Below, piece after piece: positions 6,136 through 12,295 of a stretch of DNA of 12,295 nucleotides. The first letter of the stretch is position 1. Each line of letters starts with the position of its first letter. The stretch is taken from positions 1 to 12,295 of the forward strand of contig QNBX01000137.1 of the NCBI GenBank assembly GCA_003644265.1. The letters run 5' to 3'. Under the pieces are notes generated by a model. That model did not search any database, was not told the origin of the DNA, and saw only the letters and a list, made by a program, of their open reading frames with translations. Source of the stretch: Planctomycetota bacterium. GTDB lineage: Bacteria; Planctomycetota; B15-G4. Both the position numbers and the translations under genes were made by a program.

Positions 6136-8805
6136 CTACGGAACGTCACCTCGCAATGCGTTGCTCAGGGCCACACCCGACGGGCCGCCCGGGTCCTGGA
6201 TGGCCCACTGCACGAACAGCTGGGTTCCCGGCGGCACGTTGTCGGGCATGACGAAGTCCAGGGGGATGTCCCCGGACGCCGAGGTGGTGACGAAGGTCGG
6301 CGGGTCGATCCACGGATTGGGCACGAGCGTCCCGCCCATGAACGGGATGGGCGTGCTGGCGAAGGACAGGAACAGGCCGCTGAAGGCCGACGGGAACGCG
6401 TTGGAGAGGTTCACATCGTTGACGCTGAGAGGCGCCAGGCTGCCGCTGCCCGTCAGCAACGGATCGCCGAAGGTGCCGCCGAGGGCGAACCCCAGGTCGA
6501 ACCAGTTGTCCACGCCGGCCCAGCAGCCGCCGAAGCGCGCCACGCCGCTGTCGTCGGTGGGCTGGTTGACCTGGTAGGTGAAGTCTCCACCGGCCACCAG
6601 CAGCGGGCCCCAGCCGTCGTCCACGTCGACCACGGTGAGGGCGTGCACGGTGTCGCCGACGCCCCCGCCGTAATACTCCCACCCGAAGCCGTTCCAGGCC
6701 GTCAGGTTGAGGATGTTGTTGAGGCCGATCCCCTCCAGCTCGCCGCCCACCACGAGCTTGTAGAAGACCCCGTCGTAGTCCACGTCGAGGGCGTGCACCG
6801 TCCCGCTGAAGCCGGCGAAGGGCAGGTCTGACCAGCCGGTCCCGTTGAAGCGCGCCAGGGCTTCCGTGAAGGGGATGCCGTTCACGTCCGAGAAGGTCCC
6901 GCCCACGTAGAGGTGGGTCTCGCCGAACAGGGTGGCCACCTCCAGCGCACGCACGGCGTGGCCCGACACCAGCGGCGGGCCACCGCCCAGGTCGCTCCAG
7001 CTGGCGCCGTCCCAGCGGGCCACGTAGTCGCCCGCGTCGCCCGTGAGCGAGTGGAAGGTGCCGCCGGCGTACAGCTGGCTGCCCGAACCGTCGTCGTAGG
7101 TCGTCATGGACAGCACCGTGCCGCCGGGGCCGCCTCCCACGGCGCTCCATGAGCTGCCGTCGTAGCGCGCGAGGTTGGGCGCCGCCACGCCCGACATGAC
7201 CGAGAAGGTCCCGCCTGCGTAGAGCGCCGACCCCGAGCCGTCGTTGTGGACGAACAGGTCGTAGACGATGCTCCCGCCGTTCGGGATGCCCACCTGGGTC
7301 CACGTGGATCCGTCCCAGCGGGCCACGTCCCAGAAGGACGAGCCTCCGGGCGGCAGGATCCGACCGCAGACGTAGAGGTTCACGCCGGCGCCGTCGTTGA
7401 AGGCCACCATGTCGAGGATGGGCTGTCCGAGGACGCCGCCCATGTCATCCCACGCGCCGTCCTTCCAGCGGGCGAACCCGTGGCTGGCGCCGCCCCCCGG
7501 GAAGCCGAAGTCGCCGCCGACGTAGAGCGCCGTGCCGCTGCCGTCGTCGTGCCCCAGCAGGGCGCTCACGCCGCTGGAGATGCCCGTGCCGCCGAGAGGC
7601 GCCCAGTCGGTCCCTCCCCAGACGGCCACGTGCTCCAGGCCGTAGGCGCTGAAGTCGGTGTCGAACGGGCCGCCGCAGGCCGTCTGCGGGCCGAAGCCCA
7701 CGTCGAAGGACGTCACGCAATCCACGAAGGGGCCCAGGTCGCCCAGCGCCGTCAGCACGGAACCGTCCCACGCCGCCACGTTGTCCAGGATGTTGCCGGC
7801 CATGAGCAGGACCGGGTCGCCGAACAGGAACCCCAGCGCCATGTCCTGCACGCCGCCGGTGGACGGCGACAGTGGTGTGGTCCACGCCGCGCCGTCCCAG
7901 GCCACGATGCCGTTGTGGGGGACGGCGAGCGTGCCCGCCAGCCCGCCGTTGCCTCCCAACATCAGATGTGGGCCGGCGCCCCAGTCGTAGGTCTGCAGCG
8001 ACCAGACCACGTTGGTCACGCCTCCCCCCGCGCTGCTCCAGGCGGCGCCGTTCCAACGGGCCAGGTTGTCGTGCGGGAACCCGGGCTCGGCGGCCCACAG
8101 CCCGCCCACGTACAGGTCGGGGCCGAAGAGCCCGCCGTCGTCGAAGGACTCCAGGGCCAGGACGATGTTCGGCGTGCCGCCGCCCAGCGAGCTCCAGTCC
8201 AGGCCGTCCCAGCGGGCGATGTTGTTGGCCGACGCACCGCCGGCGAAGTTGAAGCTGCCGCCGGCGTAGAGCGCGCCGTCGTGGACGGTGAGCGCTTGCA
8301 GGGGTCCGTTCATGCCGATGCCCACCGCGTTCCAGGTGGTTCCGTCCCAGCGCGCGATGCGCGGCATGGACGTGCCCCCGGACATGGTGAACCCACCCGC
8401 GGCGTAGAGCTGGGGGCCGCCGCCCAAGCCGTCGTCGTACACGGCGAGGGCGTGCACGATCCCGTCCAGGCCCGCCCCGAGGGCGCTCCACTCGCTGCCG
8501 TCCCAACGTGCCACGCTCTGGGCCGAGACGCTGCCGGCCTGGGTGAAGAACCCACTCACGTACAGCGCGGGCCCGCTGCCGTCGTCGTGCTCGAGCATGT
8601 CCTGGAGCTGGCCGTCGGTCCCGGACCCCGCCCCGAACGTGTCCACCCATCCGGCCACGCAGCCGCCGGCCGTGATGTCGGCCGGGTCGAAGTTGGCCTG
8701 AAGCTGCGGCGAGGAGGCGGACTGCGCGGTGAGGGCGCCCCCCAGCCCGAGCACGGAGCTCAGCACCGGGAGCAGGCGGAGCAGGGAGCGAATGGAGAGC
8801 ATCAT
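6136..8805 (-). CDS. Secreted tandem-repeat protein, probable double beta-propeller, with planctomycete-type C-terminal domain
   Basis: An 889-residue exported protein. Residues 1-28 are a signal peptide (hydrophobic LLRLLPVLSSVLGLGGAL, cleavage near LTA-QS). About 13 units of 45-55 residues follow from about 98 to 755, each of the form ARWDG-x-W-x-x-LGGG, a hydrophobic strand, DDGxG, then LYVGGxF. A half unit at the N-terminus (QDMLEHDDGSGPALYVSGFF, 68-87) and one at the C-terminus (SGVARFGGCWAG, 753-764) would join as a fourteenth, the way propellers close, so two seven-bladed propellers are likely. Residues about 767-889 form a separate domain ending in IQDP-x(7)-ALSNAL, which I recall at the C-termini of many planctomycete secreted proteins. 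The role is unknown; surface binding or adhesion is plausible. Two adjacent ATGs (8803-8805 and 8800-8802) are possible starts, without a clear ribosome-binding site. It converges with proS and diverges from sdaA. Confidence 0.85.
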   Translation of the reverse strand: MMLSIRSLLRLLPVLSSVLGLGGALTAQSASSPQLQANFDPADITAGGCVAGWVDTFGAGSGTDGQLQDMLEHDDGSGPALYVSGFFTQAGSVSAQSVARWDGSEWSALGAGLDGIVHALAVYDDGLGGGPQLYAAGGFTMSGGTSMPRIARWDGTTWNAVGIGMNGPLQALTVHDGALYAGGSFNFAGGASANNIARWDGLDWSSLGGGTPNIVLALESFDDGGLFGPDLYVGGLWAAEPGFPHDNLARWNGAAWSSAGGGVTNVVWSLQTYDWGAGPHLMLGGNGGLAGTLAVPHNGIVAWDGAAWTTPLSPSTGGVQDMALGFLFGDPVLLMAGNILDNVAAWDGSVLTALGDLGPFVDCVTSFDVGFGPQTACGGPFDTDFSAYGLEHVAVWGGTDWAPLGGTGISSGVSALLGHDDGSGTALYVGGDFGFPGGGASHGFARWKDGAWDDMGGVLGQPILDMVAFNDGAGVNLYVCGRILPPGGSSFWDVARWDGSTWTQVGIPNGGSIVYDLFVHNDGSGSALYAGGTFSVMSGVAAPNLARYDGSSWSAVGGGPGGTVLSMTTYDDGSGSQLYAGGTFHSLTGDAGDYVARWDGASWSDLGGGPPLVSGHAVRALEVATLFGETHLYVGGTFSDVNGIPFTEALARFNGTGWSDLPFAGFSGTVHALDVDYDGVFYKLVVGGELEGIGLNNILNLTAWNGFGWEYYGGGVGDTVHALTVVDVDDGWGPLLVAGGDFTYQVNQPTDDSGVARFGGCWAGVDNWFDLGFALGGTFGDPLLTGSGSLAPLSVNDVNLSNAFPSAFSGLFLSFASTPIPFMGGTLVPNPWIDPPTFVTTSASGDIPLDFVMPDNVPPGTQLFVQWAIQDPGGPSGVALSNALRGDVP

Positions 8806-8900
8806 GGCGGGCCGACGTCGGTGGGATGGGGGGAGGCGCCCTCGGGCTTCAGCGACCCGACGGCTCCACCCGTGCGAGCCAGTCTACCGGCGATCGTCTC

Positions 8901-8976
8901 GCCGGGTGGGGCGGGGACGTGCGTGTTCAGTGGGGAGGGAGGCCAGCAGGGGGTGTTGTTCGCGACGGCTTACTGA
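8901..8976 (+). pseudogene. Detached proS 3' coding tail
   Basis: The frame ending at TGA 8974-8976 reads PGGAGTCVFSG, then EGGQQG, then VLFATAY. proS reads PGGTGTCVFSG, KETSTE, VLFATAY at the same place. No synthetase sequence lies upstream; that DNA is the start of the propeller gene and its leader. The fragment is therefore a remnant or passenger of the repeat. The frame happens to stay open far upstream on the strand opposite the propeller gene, but nothing suggests that longer frame is expressed. Length and both flanks are conserved, with no frameshift. Confidence 0.75.
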
Positions 8977-9010
8977 ACGGCTGACGCTTGCTGGCATCGC
9001 CTCCGGCGGA

Positions 9011-9060
9011 GGGGCCGGTTGCGCTTCTTCGTTTATCTCTCCGGCGCTGCAACCGGCCCC
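9011..9060. repeat. Perfect 12-bp inverted repeat inside repeat copy 2
   Basis: GGGGCCGGTTGC (9011-9022) and GCAACCGGCCCC (9049-9060) are exact reverse complements around a 26-base spacer identical to that in copy 1. Here it sits between divergent genes, where a terminator for either would not be expected, although it could shield sdaA from upstream transcription. Confidence 0.85.
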
Positions 9061-9273
9061 TGCGCCTGCGGCTTTGGCGAGAGGGCTGGGCCGGGGGGCG
9101 CCGGGGCTGCTCTTCTGATTGCAGTCGTGGCACGCCTCTGCTGATTCGAGGGCCTGTTCGGGTGCCCTCGAGCGGGTTCCTGATGGCCGGGCTTGCAGTG
9201 GCTGGGGCAGCGCGGGAATCTGGGGCGCTCGCCGCTCCCGCGCCGCAGATCCCTGTCCCCTCAATCGAAGCCG

Positions 9274-10734
9274 ATGCCGTTTCCCACCGCACCTGAAGAA
9301 GCGCTCAGCGTCTTCGACATGCTGAAGGTCGGTGTCGGGCCGTCCAGCTCGCACACTCTCGGCCCGTGGCGCGCCGTGCAGCGCTGGCTCGGTGAGCTGG
9401 GGCGCGAGCCTGGCCTGGATCGCGTGGCGCGGCTGCGGGTGGAGCTGTACGGCTCGTTGGCACAGACCGGGCGCGGGCACGCCACCGACAAGGCGCTGTG
9501 CCTGGCGCTGCTCGGACACGACCCGGAGACCGTCCCCGTGGAGCGTATCGAGGCCTTGGTGCAGGAGTTGCAGGACATGTGCACGCTGCTGCTCCCCGGC
9601 GCGACGCGGTCCGTGCGCTTCGACCCGTCCGAAGACATCGTCTTCCATGTCGACCAGCGCCTGCCGGGCCACGCCAACGGCATGCGCTTCAGCTGGTGGT
9701 CGGCGGACCGCCCCGACGAGGCTGGTCATGCGAGCCAGTGGTACTCCATCGGTGGGGGCTTCGTGCGACGCGAAGAGGAGCTGACGCAGGTCGACACGCA
9801 GCGCTCGCCGCTGCCCTACCCATGTCAGAACGCCGCCGAGCTCGCCGCCAGTTGTCGGTCGAGCGGCTTGTCCCTCGCCGATCTCGTGCGGGCCAACGAA
9901 CGCGCCTGGCGTGATGACGAGAGCGTCCGCACCGGGCTGCTCGCGATCTGGCACGTGATGCGTGACTGCATCTACCGGGGTTGCCACACCGAGGGCATGC
10001 TCCCGGGTGGCCTGGGCGTCACCCGGCGGGCGGCGGGCATGAGTCGACGCCTGCTGGGGGATCGCACCGAGACCGACGTGCACGAGTGGATGCGTGCCGT
10101 GCGTGATGCGCCGCGGTCGTTCCGCGAGGTCATGAAGTGGACGAGCTGCTTCGCCCTGGCGGTCAATGAGGAGAACGCCTGCCTGGGCCGGGTCGTGACC
10201 GCCCCCACGAACGGCGCCGCGGGCGTGCTGCCCGCCGTGCTCATGCACCACGTTTGCTTCGCCGATCACGAGGTGGAGGAGACCGAGGTGATCGACTTCC
10301 TGCTGGTGGCCGGTGAGCTGGGCTCGCTCTTCAAGAAAGGAGCCACCATCTCGGCCGCCATGGGTGGCTGTCAGGCGGAGATCGGCGTGTCGTCCGCCAT
10401 GGCCGCCGGCGCCCTGGCCGCCGTGCGTGGCGCCCCGGTGGACCAAGTGCTGATGGCCACCGAGATCGCCATGGAACACCACCTGGGTATGACCTGTGAC
10501 CCGGTGGGCGGCCTGGTCCAGGTTCCCTGCATCGAACGCAACGCCATGGGCGCGGTGAAGGCCATCAACGCGGCCGAACTGGCCGCCGAGAGCGATCCCG
10601 CACAAGCCAGGGTCTCCCTCGACGACGTCATCCGCACCATGTGGGAGACGGCCCGGGACATGCGCGAGCAATACAAGGAGACGAGCGCCGGCGGCCTGGC
10701 TGCCAACATCTCCGTGCGCGTGCCCGAGTGCTGA
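9274..10734 (+). CDS. sdaA: L-serine dehydratase (L-serine ammonia-lyase), iron-sulfur single-chain type
   Basis: A 486-residue cytoplasmic enzyme that converts L-serine to pyruvate and ammonia with a [4Fe-4S] cluster instead of PLP. The N-terminal beta domain begins SVFDMLKVGVGPSSSHTLGP (12-31), the family signature; the catalytic alpha domain covers about 200-486 (GGLGVTRRA 245-253, VTAPTNGAAGVLPAV 308-322, GATISAAMGGCQAEIGVSSA 356-375). Candidate cluster cysteines are 366 (GGCQ), 408 (MTCDP) and 419 (VPCIERN); their spacing of 42 and 11 equals that of Cys343, 385 and 396 in E. coli SdaA. The protein ends in cysteine (PEC), matching the tail-in-mouth fourth ligand of the Legionella enzyme. 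ATG 9274 matches the family N-terminus and I prefer it to the upstream in-frame ATG at 9193. It converges with the methyltransferase gene, 36 bp between stops; no clear terminator lies there. Confidence 0.97.
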   Translation: MPFPTAPEEALSVFDMLKVGVGPSSSHTLGPWRAVQRWLGELGREPGLDRVARLRVELYGSLAQTGRGHATDKALCLALLGHDPETVPVERIEALVQELQDMCTLLLPGATRSVRFDPSEDIVFHVDQRLPGHANGMRFSWWSADRPDEAGHASQWYSIGGGFVRREEELTQVDTQRSPLPYPCQNAAELAASCRSSGLSLADLVRANERAWRDDESVRTGLLAIWHVMRDCIYRGCHTEGMLPGGLGVTRRAAGMSRRLLGDRTETDVHEWMRAVRDAPRSFREVMKWTSCFALAVNEENACLGRVVTAPTNGAAGVLPAVLMHHVCFADHEVEETEVIDFLLVAGELGSLFKKGATISAAMGGCQAEIGVSSAMAAGALAAVRGAPVDQVLMATEIAMEHHLGMTCDPVGGLVQVPCIERNAMGAVKAINAAELAAESDPAQARVSLDDVIRTMWETARDMREQYKETSAGGLAANISVRVPEC

Positions 10735-10770
10735 GGGCCTCCGCGCCGTCCGACGTGCGCAAGGCGTCTG

Positions 10771-12033
10771 CTATGCCGTCGCGAAGAGGCACTTGAGGTA
10801 GGCGCCCTGCGGGAAGCCGGTCGGGTGGTCGAGCGCGTGTTCGGTGCGCGCGAAGACGTCGAGCGGGCGGCCCGTGTCGCGGGCGCTGCGCAGCACGAGC
10901 TCGAAGAAGTCGGCGGCGGGTACGCGGGCCGAGCAGGAGGCCATGACGAGTGTGCCGCCGCGTCGCAGGCAGCCGAGACCCAGTTGGACCAGGCGGGCGT
11001 AGGCCGCGCGCGCGCGGGGGACGTCCGTCTGGCGGTGCGCGAAGGACGGTGGGTCGATGATGACCACGTCGTAGCGGGCGCGTTGGCGTTCGCGTTGTTC
11101 GAGCCAGGTGAAGGCGTCGTCGACGACGATCTCGTGCGGCGTCGCCCCGACCGCGGGGTCGGCGCGGTTGAGCGCGAAGTTTCGCTCGGCAGCCTCGAGC
11201 GCCGGCTTGGACTGGTCGAGGCTCGTCACGCGCTTCGCGCCACCTCGCGCGGCGTAGAGCGAGAAGCCGCCGGAGTAGGCGAAGACGTTCAGCACGTCCT
11301 GCCCCGCCGCGAGCGACTCGACGCGCGCGCGGTTCTCGCGCTGGTCCAGGAAGAAGCCCGTCTTCTGGCCCTTCAGCGGATCGCACTCGAAGCGCAGCCG
11401 GTTCTCCTCGAACACGACCGGGGTCTGCAGCTCCGACCCCAGCAGCAGGTCGCCGTCGGCCAACCCGTGCAGGTCCGCGACGCGCTTCTGCGTGTCGCGG
11501 CTGAGCCGCAGTACGACCTGCTCGGCGGGTTGCACCGCGAGCAGCGCGGGCAGCACCAAGGAGAGCTGGGGCAGCCAAGCGGGGGTGTAGAGCTTGACCA
11601 CCAGCACGTCGGCGTAGCGGTCGGCGATGAAGCCGGGCATGCCCTCGTTCTCGCCGTTCACGAGTCGGTAGGCGTTCGTGCCGCTCATCGGCAGCTCGGC
11701 GCGCAAGGCCGCGAGCGCCTCGATGCGCTGGCGGAAGAAGTCCGCGTCGATCTTCGTAGGCTTGCCGCTGTGCAGGATGCGCACCCGCAGCGGCGAGTCC
11801 GGGTCGTAGAGCCCGATGGCGAGGAACTGACGCGCCTTGTCGAAGAGCACCGCGAGGTCGCCGACGCGACCCTGGTGACTCTGCTCCCGCACACCCTCCG
11901 AGAACAGCCACGGGTGTCGCTTGCGGACGGCGCGTTCCCCGGTGCGATCGACGCGCAAGGTCACGTTCCGCTCCGAGCGGAGCGGGATCGCGGCCAGGGC
12001 GGGGAAGGGATGCAGGTCGCGGGCGTCGGGCAT
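10771..12033 (-). CDS. rlmI: RlmI-like class I SAM-dependent rRNA methyltransferase (COG1092)
   Basis: A 420-residue cytoplasmic protein with the layout of the RlmI/COG1092 family, whose E. coli member makes 5-methylcytosine 1962 in 23S rRNA. The N-terminal PUA-like domain is seen at about 23-95 (VRKRHPWLFSEGV, 36-48), followed by the linker signature VNGENEGMPGFIADRY (125-140). The Rossmann methyltransferase domain has KTGFFLDQRENR (224-235), motif I VLNVFAYSGGFSLYAARGG (247-265), acidic LDQS (272-275), DDAF (305-308), IDPPSF (326-331) and the MASCS loop with Cys367, the likely catalytic cysteine for 5-methylcytosine formation. It closes GAYLKCLFATA, as the family does. The start at 12033 has GGTGAG just upstream; ATG 12045 (424 residues) is an alternative, and the frame up to 12231 looks non-coding. 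The site specificity is inferred from the family only. Confidence 0.92.
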   Translation of the reverse strand: MPDARDLHPFPALAAIPLRSERNVTLRVDRTGERAVRKRHPWLFSEGVREQSHQGRVGDLAVLFDKARQFLAIGLYDPDSPLRVRILHSGKPTKIDADFFRQRIEALAALRAELPMSGTNAYRLVNGENEGMPGFIADRYADVLVVKLYTPAWLPQLSLVLPALLAVQPAEQVVLRLSRDTQKRVADLHGLADGDLLLGSELQTPVVFEENRLRFECDPLKGQKTGFFLDQRENRARVESLAAGQDVLNVFAYSGGFSLYAARGGAKRVTSLDQSKPALEAAERNFALNRADPAVGATPHEIVVDDAFTWLEQRERQRARYDVVIIDPPSFAHRQTDVPRARAAYARLVQLGLGCLRRGGTLVMASCSARVPAADFFELVLRSARDTGRPLDVFARTEHALDHPTGFPQGAYLKCLFATA

Positions 12034-12057
12034 GGGCCTCACCATAGTCCTGGCGCC

Positions 12058-12295
12058 GTGTCGGGGGCAGCCGGAGCGATCGTCGGGGACTCCGTGTCGA
12101 TCTTGTTTGTCACCTTTCTGAACGATCTCCTGGGCGCGGCGATCCCCCCGTGGGCCCTGAAGGCCCTGCCGCTGGTCGTCATAGCCATCGCCACCGGCTT
12201 GAACCTCGGCACGGTGCGCTCGACGGGTCATATCGCGACCGCGTTGACGAGCGTCAAGGTGGCGCTCGTGCTGTGCGTGGGTGTCGGAGCCTTCC
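12058..12295 (+). pseudogene. Amino-acid permease (APC superfamily) fragment, apparently 5'-truncated, runs off the window
   Basis: The frame from GTG 12058 to the window end (79 codons) reads like the middle of an APC-family permease: a hydrophobic helix near residues 4-29, the stretch ALPLVVIAIATGLNLGTVRS (36-55) and TSVKVALVLCVGVGAF (64-79). These match the family pattern of a helix ending N-x-x-G-x-R-x-G followed by T-x-x-K and the next helix, normally transmembrane segments 4 and 5, some 120 or more residues into the protein. The DNA where segments 1-3 should lie encodes the conserved start of the methyltransferase on the other strand, so they cannot be there. An in-frame ATG at 12010 adds only 16 non-hydrophobic residues. 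It could be a truncated gene or a divergent shorter transporter; the downstream part is outside the window. Confidence 0.5.

Larger units (their letters stand above)
8901..9086. repeat. Dispersed repeat, copy 2 (detached proS tail plus downstream DNA)
   Basis: This aligns with 5801-5993, in the same orientation and 3.1 kb away. It has the same order of parts: proS-like coding tail, stop, then the hairpin-rich non-coding segment. It lacks 7 bp present in copy 1 after the first CTGAC. Identity stops at GAGAGGGC (9086), the same point as in copy 1, so the two copies share a sharp right edge. Confidence 0.93.
8806..9273. other. Divergent intergenic region containing repeat copy 2
   Basis: This 468-bp gap separates the minus-strand propeller gene from plus-strand sdaA. 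Next to the propeller gene is the perfect palindrome CCGACGTCGG (8812-8821), 6 bases upstream of its ATG. The middle (8901-9086) is the second copy of the proS-tail repeat. The last 187 bp before sdaA (9087-9273) do not resemble the DNA that follows repeat copy 1. No confident promoter is visible; sdaA has only a weak GAAG near its start. Confidence 0.6.

Noticed and set aside
7246..8976. A 576-codon plus-strand open frame across the propeller gene ending in the proS-like tail, which could suggest a fusion protein.
   Set aside because: It lies antisense to a clear repeat-protein gene, its translation is Ala/Val/Gly/Arg-rich without domains, and only the last 25 codons have recognisable homology. 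GC-rich DNA keeps such frames open by chance.
10771..10800. The methyltransferase also ends FATA, sharing TTCGCGACGGC with the proS tail, which could mean a third repeat copy.
   Set aside because: The match is 11 bases only, the residues fit the family's normal C-terminus, and none of the downstream repeat sequence follows.

Overview
The window is GC-rich DNA from a free-living bacterium, most likely a member of the Planctomycetota. That placement is an inference. It rests on a long secreted repeat protein whose repeat wording and C-terminal domain I associate with planctomycetes, a DUF1080 (3-keto-disaccharide hydrolase-like) secreted protein, a large anchored protein built of carboxypeptidase-regulatory-like modules, and mostly weak Shine-Dalgarno signals. 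No marker gene settles the phylum.

Layout. Positions 1-480 hold no convincing full gene, only a possible 36-residue signal-peptide ORF on the minus strand and a hairpin just after the next gene. Two minus-strand genes for exported proteins follow: a DUF1080 protein (481-1290) and an 826-residue membrane-anchored multi-module protein (1502-3982). Each has an array of 7-bp tandem repeats about 70 bp upstream of its start codon. The second array also lies in the leader of the divergent gene proS (4338-5876), an archaeal/eukaryal-type prolyl-tRNA synthetase. A convergent minus-strand gene (6136-8805) encodes a secreted protein of about 14 beta-propeller-like repeats. Then come sdaA (9274-10734, plus), an iron-sulfur L-serine dehydratase, and a convergent RlmI-like rRNA methyltransferase (10771-12033, minus). 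The last 240 bases read into an amino-acid permease that seems to lack its first transmembrane segments.

The most unusual structure is a dispersed repeat of about 190 bp. One copy covers the last 25 codons of proS and 117 bp downstream (5801-5993). A second copy (8901-9086) lies upstream of sdaA and carries a detached but in-frame copy of the proS C-terminal coding tail. The non-coding part is nearly identical in the two copies and contains a 12-bp inverted repeat. Within the coding tail an 18-bp block is almost completely different while both flanks are identical.

The genes do not form one pathway. proS and the methyltransferase serve translation, sdaA serves amino-acid catabolism (and the permease fragment is at least thematically related), and the three minus-strand genes at 481-3982 and 6136-8805 encode cell-envelope or secreted proteins. 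I found no tRNA, rRNA, CRISPR array, transposase or integrase.
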